Shown here: positions 13,985-26,501 of the stretch, one piece after another
Layout of the letters: each line of letters opens with the position of its first letter
Numbering within the stretch: position 1 is the stretch's first letter
Assembly: GCF_027596085.1 (NCBI RefSeq)
Contig: NC_072465.1
Location: 8,494,053-8,558,052, forward strand
Direction of reading: 5' to 3'
Origin: Anoplopoma fimbria
Lineage: Eukaryota > Chordata > Actinopteri > Perciformes > Anoplopomatidae
DNA length: 64,000 nucleotides
Program-made: the position numbers and the translations under genes
The notes under the pieces: model-generated
The model's input: only the letters and a program-made list of their open reading frames with translations
What the model was told of the DNA's origin: nothing
Database searches by the model: none

Positions 13985-14090
13985 AGAAAAATACCTGGCC
14001 CGTTTTCATGAAACCTGGTGGAAGGGTGTAACATGGGTCAAGTAAGAATGACATTTTGGAGCTGACTGGCCTTCCTCACCCATTTTGAGC
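13985..14090 (+). repeat. Repeat family delta, copy 1
   Basis: The core reads TTTTCATGAAACCTGGTGGA, then AGGGTGTAACATGGGTCAAG. It resembles the segment at 48183-48320, which has the same order of a 'TGAAACTTGGTGGAAG' block followed by 'AGCATGGGCCAAGGAAGA'. It is a short noncoding relic. Confidence 0.5.
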
Positions 14091-14189
14091 CGATTGAATG
14101 GGCATTACCAGTGGTTTTTACTAACATTCCGATGCGTCAGACGGGCAAAACTGCGCCTACCGCGTTGTGAAAGTGAAACTGTTCTTTGA

Positions 14190-14440
14190 GAATGGAACAA
14201 ACAACTAGGTTTAAGCAGCAAAACAACTTGTTTAGGTTTAGGAATATATCATGGTTTGGGTTTAAATTAGTAAGCTTATGTACCTTGCTTAGGTTACATG
14301 GCATTAGTTAAGTACGTAAGTTACTTAACAAAAGTACAGAAAAATAAGTTAACGTTGACTTTTGGGTTCACACGGGACAATAAAAGTGTCTCCTGGGTGA
14401 AAGTCCTGTGTTGGTTTGACCCATTCTTCCACCCTGATCT
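14190..14440 (+). repeat. Repeat family alpha, copy 3
   Basis: It carries TAGGTTTAAGCAGCAAAACA, TTTAGGTTTAGGAATATATC, ATGGTTTGGGTTTAAATTAG and GTAAGTTACTTAAC. It then has AACGTTGACTTTTGGGTTCA, CCTGGGTGAAAGTCCTGTG and TTGGTTTGACCCATTC. This is the best-preserved of the four copies in the window. Confidence 0.65.
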
Positions 14441-17400
14441 CCTCCATACACATGCTTTGTCTCAATGTTGACATCGTCTTGCTGTATTCATATCGCTGAT
14501 CAAACATGCCAATAGATGGTAACGGTCTTCTGAGCCTACTAGTAACCTCAGCAGGCCGTTGTTACCTATATCTACGAGGCACCCATTTAATTTGGCTGAT
14601 ATCATTCAAAACAGCAGTTGCCCTTCTGGTTTAAAAATGTATTCATTCATTTAAACTAGTCTTCCCGAAACTACCTGCTCACTCTGTAGAGTAACACTTT
14701 GGCTGACAGCATACACACATAACCGTATGTTCGTCCATCCACAGGTGCCCCGAAGCCGATAGAGTCTTTCCCTTCTTAGGCATTCATAAAGGATGATAGA
14801 CCTACTTTGGGAATACTGCCCACCGCCTTTGTCTCGGTGCTCCATCTTTAAACGATCTCAAATCAGTCTGGGCGTGATCTTAACCGCGAGAGGGAGACGG
14901 GCATGTTTGACTTGCGCGACTTGTTCGAGTCTTTGAATATTCAGCGAGGCCCGTCCTTTGAAGCTGCTCCTCAGTCTACTTTTGTGAGTGAAGCAGCTTT
15001 ATTCATTGTGACTTATGCAAAGTGATCTTTAACCTGGAGGGAAACCACAAAGAACTCTTCAGGGACCTCAGCAAAAGGAAACCTTTTTCTTTTGACAGAG
15101 CAAAAGGAGCTATAGAGTCTAGTAAGGTTGCATTTTATAAAGTGCAACATCAAGATCATAGTATATTGTCAGATTTGAAAAGACCTTTGCTACATCAGAC
15201 TATAGTCTAAAACAACTTTAATTGTTAATTTGTGCTGCTTTCGTCGTAATACAAATAAATCTTGTTTTCTGTTGCCATGGCAGTGGTTGTAATACTCTCA
15301 GGGCAGCTGGATTCGCTCTCCATTTTGTTTTTGAGATGTCCTGTTTTTATGTCAGGGAGCATTGTGTAACCCATAAAATCAATGCCCTGGATGATTTCGT
15401 GAAGACTGCTCGGCCAGCTGCGGGAGACATCTCATTATGTTTCTGCTCTCAGCAGCGTTCTGCGGCTCATGTTGTGCCATGTAGTCATGTGGGTTTTAAA
15501 CATAGAAACGAGAGCAGGTGCAGCCGTGAACCGAAAGCGCTGGAGAGGAAACAAACACAAACAACATGCCTTATCCTGCCTTGAAGTGTCCCTTGTCCCC
15601 GCGGACCTACTCTGTGCCATCGCTCTGAGCTCAGCTCCGCACTCCCAGCAGCCAAAACCCCAAGCCCGAGCCCCAAATGTTGGCGACCGAGCAGGCTCGA
15701 CCTCTTCCCAGAGAGTACAGGACCATCTCCTCTCAGCCAGCAGGGGAGTTTGGGATCTTGCAGTGATAAATGGCCAGCGAGCAGCAATGGGATGAGAAAG
15801 GGGTTCCTCTTAGACTGTTTTGTTTAATTGCTAGTCCGCTAACAAATGGTTTGGTTTTAGCTCAGTAGGAAAAATAGTGCACGCCTGTCAGTTAGACTCT
15901 CTGCAAAACTCCTGGGCACGGATAATGTCACAACAGGAGTACATCTAGGAGTGCACCTCCTAACCCACAGAGGTTACTAATATACTGTATCCAGTTCACA
16001 AATAAATTGAGGCTTAAATTATGGAAAATGTGAAAAACATACAGTATTTTTCTCACTTCTCATATGTGGCGCTCATTCTGTGTTTGCATTCGTGAAATGA
16101 TGCTTGTTTGATGAAATTGCAGGACAAAATGAGGTTCGGTCTTGTTTCTCAGATGCTGCGCAGTTATTTCTGCATCACATTTCTTACACATAAGAGAAGG
16201 TGTCCGCGGTTCAGTTATGGCACTACTATGTGTGACAGTGATGTGGTGATTCAGAGAGGGTTTTATGAAATGCGTATTTGTTAAACTGTGCGCCTAAAAC
16301 ATACATTGTTCACATTTAGCCGTGCATTTGTTTCAATTTAAACACTGTTTCACACTGAATTGGATTATCGACCAGGTTAATGGAGCCCCATAATTACGTA
16401 ATTTAATGCCCTGTAGCAGTCAGTCATTAATTGTTGTTACATAGTAATTACAAAAATATTATTCATTTATCAAATTCTCAATGATTGGCCTTTGATTTTT
16501 ATAATTTGTTCACTTTCTTAAAAAGCATCTCATGATGAAAGCCTAATGAGGCAGATAACTGCATAAAATAAGTCTTCTGTCTTGAACAGGAAAGAAAGTA
16601 TTTTCTGCGTGTCTATCAAGACGTCAAAATGTGTGTTCGGCTTATTGAAATACTCCCAACACAATAATGTGACATCGGGGGAAAGGTTGACATTTAAACT
16701 CCAGCAATGTGTTATTGATTTCAGCAGTCTGACAGGTACTTGCCAACATGATGCCCCACTTCCTGTTAGTGATAAGTCGCCCCTTTGGTGTCTCTAAGAA
16801 GGGTTGAGATGTCATTCCAGAAAACGCCAGTTCCCCCATAAATACAAAACATTTTGCATCATGACTGTGATCGCATTAGCATGACTGTACAACACAAATT
16901 CGTTAGATGTGAAGAGTTTGGAAAAAGCAACGAGGACTTAATGTCCTCTGTGAGTGATTGAAGTAACTAGCTTTAGCAGACAGTCACCTCAATAAAACGC
17001 TACAAGTTTACCCTTTAGCTGGTTAACGGGTAAACGTTAGCCAGCTTGTGTACTTGATATCATATAAATGTGCTTGCAAATGCGTTCATTAGTTTGTTAT
17101 TTAAGTAATTTGTTGTGAATGCTAGCTATTATGCCTTTATTAGAAACTACCATGGAAATCACTTCCTGTAAACCCGTCTGATCAGGTCAAATTGATTATT
17201 ATAACCCATTTTTTTCTTTACTTCTCATGCAAATTGCAATCTCATTGGGATTAATATATTTACTACATGAATATAGAGTCATGAAACGGTCATCTTGTTC
17301 CTTTTTGTTCCCCAAGGGCTCGCTTGTGGTGAGGTTTTACCGGTTTTGGTCCGGTTGTGTCACGGTAGCGTGCATGTAGAATGTTGTTTCTCTGAATTCG

Positions 17401-18110
17401 CTGGCCGTACTAGGAGAGTAGATCCGGTTAGAGTACCGGCAGAATTTCACTTTGGGGACAATACGTGACCAGGCATTCTCAATCCACATGAACAGAGAGG
17501 CTTAAACCCCATGTGATTTCCCTTTGCGCATTCGTTTCTCATTGAGAGAACTTTCTTTTTTCCATCATAATTTCAATATGCACTCGGCACCAGCCTCAGG
17601 TACGCAGCCAGAAAGCAAAGGGGGTTGTTTTTCCATTTGTTTTCATGTTCGAAAGACCCAAAAGGAGCAAAGTGAATTGTTGAAACAACATTTGTATAGC
17701 AAAGATTCTGTCCCAAGCTTTTTGATCCATATAAGAAGTTTCCACTGTTTCTCTGTCAATTCTAGTTGGATCTGTTATCAGTTGTGGCAACACATACCCC
17801 AGGGTCTCCCAAATCCCTAGTTCAGCATGCGAAACTCATCCACATGAAAAAGGTCATTTGAAAAGACTCTAGATATATCAGGTTAATTAAATTAGTTTGC
17901 AACCTTGCACTGTTCCTGTCATCAATTTTCACCTTAACATGATATAACTTTGTCACCATTTTTTCGCTACCCTCAGGAGGTCTGAAAATTATCACAAGCC
18001 ACCACCTCCTCCGCAACCGAAGTAGCTCAGCTCCCTGCAACCCCGGTTTCACAACCTTCCCCGAGTCTCATTTAATGTGAGAATCCATCTTTTTCCCTTT
18101 TCATCCGCAG

Positions 18111-18314
18111 ATCTTGTGTTTTCCTGGATCTTTAACGAGTACCCGACGTTTGTGAAGCAGGACACTCGCCGATTCATCTCGCAGGAGACGGGGAACCTGT
18201 ACATCGCCAAGGTGGAGCCCTCAGATGTTGGAAACTACACCTGTGTGGTGACCAACACCGTCACAAAGACCCGAGTCCAGGGTCCGCCCACTCCACTAGT
18301 GCTCCGCAGTGACG
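18111..18314 (+). CDS. cntn4: Contactin exon: rest of Ig2 and linker
   Basis: The exon encodes (D)[19 protein letters not shown], then [19 protein letters not shown] and [18 protein letters not shown], ending [10 protein letters not shown] plus one base of Gly. It carries the core Trp of Ig2 (SWIF), the second cysteine in the SDVGNYTC motif, and an N-Y-T N-glycosylation sequon. The acceptor is TCATCCGCAG and the donor GACG|GTGAGC. The 204-nt length fits a single in-frame contactin exon. TNTVT and GPPTPL point to CNTN4 rather than CNTN3. Confidence 0.95.
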
Positions 18315-19429
18315 GTGAGCTCTGCTTTTGAACACGCTAGCTGCACTAAATCACCTGCATAACAAACATTGACAAACCACAGCACATAATAGTGATTGAA
18401 GTGTGTTTAACTGGGCGGCTAATTACAGTACCTTGTGATTGGGGCGTTAATCTTGATGGAAATATTGCATCGAACTAAGTTGGTCTAACCAAAACCACGT
18501 TTTTTTAGATGATTTCCCTTTCCCAGATTTTGCGTAGACATTTAATCTGTATTTGCACACAGCAAATCCTCCATTAGAGCTCCATATTTGGTTACAGGGA
18601 GATTTGAGATACACCTCTACTGCAGTTCATATACTACTCTTACTAAGCTAAAACACTCTGGAGTGATAAAGTGATGTGTACTCCAATGCTGATTAAATAA
18701 TGCAGCCAAAAAGTTCAGTTTTACCAAAAGTACGAATTTGTAATATTTTATGTGTATAGACAAAGTTTTTGATGTATACAAGTGGACCTGCAAAACACAT
18801 GCAATCATGAAAAATATCACACTTCAAAGGCCATTAGTCTCCATTTTGTGTAGAGTGTTTTGATAATACCATGGCTCACCATGCATGTACATTTACCTCT
18901 TGCCACTTTCATCATGTCCTTTGATGATTTTTTTACCTTCTATTTTTCAACACCTTTATTAGTCGTCCCCCCCCAAAAAAAAAAATCCAGCTCCTCCATC
19001 CTGTGGTGGGATCAAATGGTTGATTTAATATGGTAGTGCTGTGAATTTGGTCGGGTCAGGGGTCGTGGAAAGACAAAAAAGCCAAACTTGCTCTGTTAGT
19101 ACCTGAAATAAGGAGGAATGGCTTTGAGGAATACAAATGAAATTCAACGGTTAATTATCTCCTTCTCTGCTAATTTTAGCGTGTCCTTTAACATGTGGAT
19201 CTGATGCTCTAGGCTGGCCTTATCAAGGCACGCCGGAGGAAAGGTCACTGTCAGCAAGTAATCTAATTGTAGGCTTCTGTTCTAGCAGGGTGTTCCTTTT
19301 ACCATATCTAATGCAATGCAAGAAATATGAAACTAAATGTTATGTTTGCTAGAAATGTCTTTGGGTTTTTGTCAAAAAGTTTTATGAGGCTTTTTTTTTG
19401 GAAGCCATTACTAATAGTATTAGTATTAG

Positions 19430-19600
19430 TGGTAACACTTTATTTTAATCCCTCCATTAAGCAAGTATAAGCAGTTTATAACAACCAATAATCTAAGTAT
19501 TTCTAATGTTTTTGCAACCATTTCACTTGTGTATTAATACCAGTCCTTACCCTGTGTTACCAAGCATCCATTAATTCTTTAATGAGTTATGGATAGTTCA
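19430..19600 (+). repeat. Probable interspersed repeat with GTAACACTTTATTTT start
   Basis: The segment begins GGTAACACTTTATTTTAATC and continues with AAGCAGTTTATAACAACC and AATCTAAGTATTTCTAATG. I recognise this order from a fish repeat. The match is degenerate and the boundaries are approximate. Confidence 0.4.
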
Positions 19601-19756
19601 GAGGAGGTCTCATGTTTGTTAGCAAATTGATACATCAAAAACAAATAAATATTGCCACTACATGAGTTGGGAGTTGTTTTTATGTTTGATATACAGGACT
19701 TTTATTTTGTATTGTCTTGAGATGCATATGTCTTCTCTTATTGTCTCACTCGTGTG

Positions 19757-19842
19757 GTGGAACTCAGTTCCCCCCCTGCAGGATTAATGAAGTATTTCGT
19801 ATCGCATCGTAACGTAACGTAACGTAACGTAACGTAACGTAT
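19757..19842 (+). repeat. Retroelement-like 3' tail with CGTAA pentanucleotide array
   Basis: An AACTCAGTTCCCCCCCTGCA and GGATTAATGAAGTAT segment runs into about six CGTAA units at 19808-19842. The tail resembles the SINE tail at 59980-60035 (AATTTCCCCATTGTGGGACT followed by ATT repeats). This suggests a 3' fragment of the same kind of retroelement, with a different simple-sequence end. Confidence 0.5.
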
Positions 19843-21908
19843 CATATCGTATCTTATTTTATCGTAGTAGTATCATTTTGTAAAGTTTCTTCAATTAACC
19901 TTTAAATGCTATTGTGTAGGTCTGCTGTTGGCATATAGTGCTCAGCTTGCAATATAGCAGACCAGAGGCTGATTTTGAAAAGAAAAAGAAAAGAAAAAAA
20001 TAAGAAAAGTTAAGACAGTTTAATGACAACTACCTAAATCTTCAAATTATAACTGAAGTATCTGACATAGGCCAAAAATTGGGCTTCATGCAGTAGGCTA
20101 TATAACAGATTCATGATTTGTTCTTATCTTATTAATACCCACTGATTCATAGGATTCACCAATGTTTTATATTTTGCTCTTCTCTAAATTAAGAGAACAT
20201 TTTACAAGTGGTTAAGAATACCCTTACCAAGATATTAAAAGACAACTTGTTTTCACAGTTCACAAATTGAGTTTTAAATTTGAGGAACATAAAAAGATGA
20301 ATAAATATCTTCGAATCGAATTCAATATTATATTTTTTAGAGTAATTAAAACAATTCCATTATTAAAGCAATACTATTGGTCCTCTGATCCAAATTAAAA
20401 CTAAACAACCCTTAAGGATGATATGTTGTGTGTTTAGCTTCTTAATGTCTAACTAATGTCATACTCCACTACAATGCTTTTGCATTTTTCTAGATTTTAT
20501 TTTCCTAAATCTAGTTTTAGGAAAAAAGACCAATTGGGTTGACAACATTATTTAATCATTTAAGACCCATTATATATGATTTAAATTAAGAATAAATGTG
20601 GGAATAAATTCAGAAATGTATTAGCTCACTATCCCTTGCATGAGGGACAGAATCGCGAATAGCTTCTGTGATTAGAGAGATATATTTTTTTACCCTATTC
20701 CTGAACACTTTCCCCACCTGCTGCCTTCCTTTCTTTTTTCATTATACCTTTGTCTCACCGAGGCAGCGGGTGTAGCAGCAAAACGTCAGCTCCACCACGG
20801 TCACAGGGGGGAGGGTGTTAGGGGGGCAGGTTGGCACATTAAAAAGGTGTCCCTACAAAAGGTTATGGTATGAGACAATTACCCGTCCACTTCCACCTGT
20901 CGGCCTAAAATGGGTGATAGTGCTGTGGTTACATTCCAGTATGAGACAGTTGTGATAAGGATCTGAATTAGCTTCCACAGTCACTCGGGGAGCCATCCCG
21001 ATAACACATGCCTCGCCAAATCAACGAGATGAAATTGGCCTGTTTCCTCCATCTCTAGAGCTATTTGTGCAACACAACCCTGAATTACAGCAACTGGGGG
21101 AACCTATTGTTACACTGGAGGACGAGAGGGCTTCAAAAATACCATGTTGTGCACCAAGCTTTGGCACCGCGAGGAGAAATGAAATGACACCCATTACAAA
21201 TACATTGATATAATTTACCTTAGTGTGATTTGAGGGGAAGACAAAATCACGAACGTGCTGTCAGACACTCCAGTCTCGATATATGAAGTGTCTCCCGAAG
21301 ATAGAACACCAGAGAGCCCACATTCCCTTCTTCTGCTTTATTCAGAGAGATTTTTTTAGCATGCACAGCAGCAATATTATAATCCAGCAGAGCCGCTTCA
21401 CAGACAGTGAATGGGATGCTTTGTAGACACAGTGGCTGTACCCAGGGGGATTTTATGGGCCCGTTTTCTGGTTCATCGCTGTTAGCACTACACAACAAGA
21501 TGAAACTCATCTGGATGTAAAAGCTCAAACTGTCTGTGAATTCTCAAAGATGTTTGTTTCTTTTTTCCATTCAACATCAGTGTGTTGCACGTCCACTGGA
21601 GAGCTGTGTTGCAGCTTCGTTTTCTCATTATTTTCAATGGGGGAGCACTCTGAGAGAAGAGTTTATTTTTTTTCCACTGCTCAGATTGCACAGCGTTGGA
21701 AGTTAAAAACATTTCAGTTTATGGTAAAAAAAAGACTGCTGTACTTGGAAAAAAGGTTTTCAGAAGCTGTGTAGCAACAGCAGACGCCACAGTTAGTGTT
21801 TATATTTTCAGTATTTTCTTTGTTGTTTAGCTGGAGTTACAAATCAAAAATACAACTTCTTCTTTTCTCTCTGCACAATGCCGACGCTCATTTGCATTTC
21901 TCTTTCAG

Positions 21909-22011
21909 GTGTGATGGGTGAATACGAGCCAAAGATTGAAGTTCAGTTTCCGGAGGTCGTTCATGTTGCCAAAGGATCCACTGTGAAGCTGGAATGCTTC
22001 GCTCTGGGAAA
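21909..22011 (+). CDS. cntn4: Contactin exon: inter-domain linker and start of Ig3
   Basis: The exon starts with two bases completing Gly, then reads [33 protein letters not shown], and ends with AA, which makes Asn with the next exon. The [16 protein letters not shown] linker is nearly invariant in CNTN3/4/5/6. The cysteine in LECFALG is the first Ig3 cysteine. The acceptor follows a CT-rich tract (TCTCTTTCAG) and the donor is GGAAA|GTAAGC. The 103-nt size and its phases connect correctly on both sides. Confidence 0.95.
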
Positions 22012-23333
22012 GTAAGCCCACTCTTCAGTGTCAGGCTCAGCATGTTAAATTGCATATAAAAGAAAAAATATTACCAGAAGAGTGCTTGGATTTTTTTTAT
22101 GTTTCTCGCCGCTTTTCTGCAATTCCCATGTGTTTCAAGTTGCACATCTAAGAAATTAGAGGCCAGTATTTTAGTGGAAACATCTTCAGTTAGAATACCA
22201 GGATTGTAAGACAATGATGCCAAAGTAAAGGACTAGGTAATGTGCCAAAATTTGGATTACTGAATAATCCTAACTGTACACTTTATAAGCCCCTTAATTA
22301 TTCCTTATGAATTTTGCATATGGAATAGTTACAACTATGGTGTAAAAAAAAAAGTAGAGTAGTAGAGCCCTAAATGTTGCGCTGCTTGGCCTGCTTCTGC
22401 ATCAAAGATCAAGGATTTTAATGACATATTTGAGGGTTAATCTATCCTTAATCTTGCAAATGAAGGGACATTTTGGAAGTTAACTAAAATATTTAAGGGA
22501 CTATGAGTTAAAATTCGATTGTGGTTATTTAGATAATTAAAACATTTAAAACTTTTTTTAAAAATAATGATTAGTTTCAAGCATAGACTGTATTTAAGAT
22601 GTGGACGTAGTTGTCTGGATGTCAACCATTTGTTTGTGGACTGATGTTTTGAATCCTTGAGTTCGGCATTTTGGCTGACGCCGTTGTGGTTTTTTCCAAC
22701 CAGAAGTAACACGAGACAGTGGAGCTAAGAACACCCAAACGCTGAACAAGAAAACATTGTGAAAGGGTTGAAGTTGTATGTGAAAAGGTAGCCCCGCCCT
22801 AAAGCATACCCTGCTTTATGGTCTATTTGACTCTAAATGGACCATCATTTACTAAATGAACATCATGCTGTATTGAAGAAGGCTTGAAACTATTGATTGA
22901 GACCAAAAACTCATGTTTACAATGTTTACTGAGGGAATAAATCAAGTGAAAAGTAGAATCATTTTCTCATAGACTACCATACAATTAGACTTATTTTTAC
23001 AACCAGAGGAGTCGCCCCCTGATGGCCTTTAGAGACAATGCAGGTTTTATCGCTTCAGCATTGGGTTCACTTTTCAGACCTGGAGTTGCCACATGGTTTC
23101 AACATTTATTCCCCATCAACTGTCTTTATCCTTATACTCTCTTTGATTCAGCTCTAATTCTGCTTCATCATTTTCCATCATGGTATGAGGACAATTTTGA
23201 TAAATGTATTGACAGTTCACTTTTAGCTGTTGTGATTCAATTATTTTTAAACTATAATCAATATATTACTAGAATCTTAATCTTGTAGAGATTTTTAGGG
23301 ATTTGCAATTCATCAGAATACCTCTTCTCACAG
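22012..23333 (+). other. Intron inside Ig3
   Basis: This is a 1.3 kb intron. About 40 percent of it is a family beta repeat copy (22582-23092). The remaining sequence is AT-rich and shows no gene. It ends with a CCTCTTCTCACAG acceptor. Confidence 0.75.
22582..23092 (+). repeat. Repeat family beta, near full-length copy
   Basis: It starts CATAGACTGTATTTAAGATG, then GTGGACGTAGT, GAGTTCGGCATTTTGGCTG and TTTTTTCCAACCAGAAGTAA. It continues with CCTGCTTTATGGTCTATTTG, ACTAAATGAACATCATGCTG and AGTCGCCCCCTGATGGCC. It ends TTTTCAGACCTGGAGTTGCC. I recognise this as a common spiny-rayed fish repeat. It encodes nothing and stops about 240 bp before the exon at 23334. The open frame at 23022-23288 overlaps its right end and is not a gene. 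Confidence 0.7.
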
Positions 23334-23518
23334 CCCCGTCCCATCTATAAGCTGGAGGAGAGTGGACGCTGTACCCTTCCCCAGGAAAGTGGACATGAGG
23401 AAAGCCAGCGGCGTCCTGGAAATCCCATACTTCCAGCAGGAGGACGCCGGCACGTACGAGTGTGTGGCGGAGAACTCCAGGGGATTGAACACTGTAAAAG
23501 GGAAGCTCTCTTTCTACG
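23334..23518 (+). CDS. cntn4: Contactin exon: rest of Ig3
   Basis: The exon encodes (N)[37 protein letters not shown] and [18 protein letters not shown], ending GKLSFY plus one base. It has the Ig3 core Trp (SISWRR) and the D-A-G-x-Y-x-C motif with the second cysteine. NSRG before the G-strand is typical of contactin Ig3. The CTCACAG acceptor and TACG|GTAGGT donor flank it. Ig3 contributes to the PTPRG contact in CNTN3-6. Confidence 0.95.
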
Positions 23519-24184
23519 GTAGGTGATCCTGACGTGCATTAATATTTGACCAGCATGTACCACATCTGTCAGACCTGCTTAGACTGAATGGCAGCAAAAA
23601 GAAGACACAACCGGTCTTATAAAGCAGTCGGCGGCGTACGGCAGATGCTCGTGTTGTGCCCACGAGGAGGCAGGCAGGTTTTAACGGCACATCAGAATGA
23701 TTAAAGGCTGTCAGCCATGATGCCTCTAATATTTTGATCCAGATTAAAGGAGTGATGCGGATGAGGCTGAGCCCTTGAATACGACCTTGTTGGTGAGCCC
23801 TGTATTGGGTTCCACCAGATGGCATCATGATTGACATCCAACTTGACTGGAGATTAAAGCTGGTAAATGTACTATACATAGGCCTGTGGCACATATGTCA
23901 GGGACATAATCTGCACAGCAGCATCTGGATCAACCAGACGGGGGTTAGTAGTTCCACTCATTGTTGCTGATGGTCCCCCCCAGTAGATACACCTATTGAG
24001 TTCAGATACTAGAAGTCAGGATATCTACTGCCACTACATTCAAAAAAGAAAGAAAATCTGAAAAATGATCTACTCTTACAAACTGACAGAATACACAATA
24101 AACAAAATAAATTAAAAAAACAGGGTATTTTAAAAACAATCCATCTATAAGTTTCAGCCATACCTTGACATATCAATTTAGAGC

Positions 24185-24222
24185 TATATATATATTATAT
24201 ATCTATATATATTATTCTGGAT
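24185..24222 (+). repeat. AT-rich simple repeat
   Basis: Imperfect TATATA runs are broken by single bases (GCTATATATATATTATATAT and similar). Confidence 0.7.
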
Positions 24223-26473
24223 AGCACAGCAGTGGTTAACATGTTGGCATCTGTATATAGCATCATATTTATATTGTTACCACAGTTGGTCAGAGCAGCA
24301 GTATATTGTAGTTTAATTAGTGATATTTTTGCAACTTCTGGCACAGATTGTTGTGACTTATCTTCATGTTAAAATTGTGTTGTTTCATTGCTCCTAAATG
24401 ACACCTCACTATGATTATTCTCCCACTTACTCAGGGCTTTCTTTCTCTTTACTTCTAAGTTATGGCTGACTCCATGTAGGAAAGTACTATATTACATCAA
24501 GCGTTATGTAGGTTTTATTATGTTGTTCCTTTCTTTGTTTTCTGTAAAAATCTAGAGCCCTGTACAATTAAAAGAATTAGCAAATTAGTCATGAGATGTC
24601 ATATTTCTTTCTTGTTTACTAACTGCAAACAATATGTCATAAGGACTAGTACCAAGGCAGTAGGTTTGCATATGGACGGTAGGGACATATGATAATAATA
24701 TAACATCAGTAAATAATACTTTCAGAGGACTGAATTGTCCCTACCAATATTTGCGCAACTAGTTTGCATTATCTTTGGAGTGAAGTCATATTTCCCATGT
24801 GCTCTCCCAAAGGCTAAGTCTGTAAGATGATTTGATTGGCTGAAAGGGAGGGGGCTAACTGAATCTTCCACTTCATATGGGTCTCCAAATGTTGAAACAA
24901 AACCTTTACCCTTGCGAAGTGTTATGGAATTGGGACGCAGACTAAGTATCTTCAAGTTAAACTTTAGTAGTGCAGCATAAGATTCATAATTTTTGTGATT
25001 TATGAACATTGGACTGAAACTCGGGGAGAAAGGAAATAATAAAGAGATGAGGGAGCTAATATTATTATTTTTGATCCATACTGTATATAATCAAAGTTTG
25101 CAAACCCTCCCTGTACAAGTTTAAAACAGCCATATTCTATAGTTATTCACCCTCCCTGGAAACTATAATCACAAATGACATGAATGAATGGATGCAAAAC
25201 AATGCCGTCACATGAATATGTTCAGAGTAATTTGACTAGGACAGATCTGTTCAAGCTGTTAGCTCGCTCTCTGAACAATATGTGGATTTTCCTCCCACCT
25301 CGACCGCCCTTCGTTTTTCCTCCCTCTGATTCTCTCTCCTTCAGGTCGTGCTGTGTCAGCCGTCAAACATAACTCATTTGGGGTATTAAACAATTTGCCA
25401 TGATTTACAACAGTCCTGGAAGCCCTTAGCCTCGCTCACTCCAGCAGCCCGGGAGCACGCTGTGATCCACCAAGGCTTGATTTGTCCCTCTGAGCTGTGG
25501 CTCCTCTCATTTTTGATGTGTTTTGTCAGTCTCTCTCCTGCTGTCTGCTGCCAGGTGATACAAATCAGTAATCTTATTTTGAACTCCCTTTGAATTAAGC
25601 CTTTGAGACATTCGTCAGCAGTGTAAGCCAACGGGGGAATCGATAAGGGTATCTCTTGTGCATCCAAGCACGCTGCAGTGAGCCGGGCTTTGTGTTAGAA
25701 ATGTAAGAAATGAAGGTGTTACTTTACGGCGGCACTGTGGTCATTTTAAAGCATTCTCACACTTAATAATGTAGCAATGAATCCCACTAATGCAGTAGGA
25801 ATGGGTTCTGAGTGTCTTTTGGATATGAAGGAGCCGCATTTTAAGTTTAACATGTTTCCGTCTTGTCTCGACTGAAACTAAGACAGGAATTCATTGACTG
25901 CATTGAGGCTTTAGGATCGCATTCAAACTCATTTTGGATGCATTTTGCCACTTTTTCCATGAGTCTGTATTGGAAGCAGTGTTCAACTACCACTTGAGCC
26001 AAAGACAAGTTGAATTTCCATGTCCGAAAGAAACGCTTGGGAGAAGAGTGTGTTTGCTCCCTCGTTGGGAGTAAATGTGAATCTGTGACAGGTCAGTTTC
26101 CCCCCGTTGTTCTGTGCTTCTGCAGACTTTACCGCTGCATTATCTCACAGTGATATCACTGATAAGGCAAATTCCCATCTTTCCCTCCTTCTTTAGCCAC
26201 TTGACGTTTGTTCTGATAGTCTGCGTGCTTTGGCAGAGCGCAGGCAGAGATGGGCTGCCGGCTCTCATTTAGTAAGCGTTGACCGAGAGTCAATTCGTCG
26301 GCAACGGGCTGAGGGATGGAGTGAGGGACCCTGTCAGCGAGGAGAAGAAGAAGACGAAAGAAAAAAAAAAAACTCCACAACGACAACAAGGCAGCCCTGG
26401 AAGGTGCAGTGGGTGGGGCGGCTCAGCCAGGCTCTGATGGAGGATTGCGGTAGCATGAACGGATGTGATGCTA

Positions 26474-26501
26474 GATGATGATGATGATGATGATGATGAT
26501 G
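26474..26501 (+). repeat. ATG/GAT trinucleotide microsatellite
   Basis: About nine uninterrupted GAT units sit in the intron. On the minus strand in one frame they would read as a polyhistidine run, which explains a spurious open frame there. Confidence 0.9.

Larger units (their letters stand above)
2540..18110 (+). other. Intron of about 15.6 kb inside Ig2
   Basis: There is a GTAACA donor and a pyrimidine-rich TCATCCGCAG acceptor. The intron contains repeat copies at 5580-5860, 10259-10465, 10679-11215, 13985-14090 and 14190-14440. The stretches between them (2540-5580, 5860-10259, 11215-13985 and 14440-18110) show only short GT-rich, C-rich or T-rich low-complexity runs. They contain no exon, RNA gene or recognisable transposon protein. 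Open frames such as 8599-9039, 15222-15584 and 15469-15795 have no family features and no splice logic with the gene. Confidence 0.75.
18315..21908 (+). other. Intron between the Ig2 and Ig3 exons
   Basis: This is a 3.6 kb noncoding stretch. It holds a probable repeat fragment at 19430-19600, beginning GGTAACACTTTATTTTAAT. At 19757-19842 there is a retroelement-type tail followed by CGTAA pentamers. A G-rich run sits at 20805-20828. The rest shows no exon or RNA gene. The acceptor CTTTCAG is preceded by a long CT-rich tract. Confidence 0.7.
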
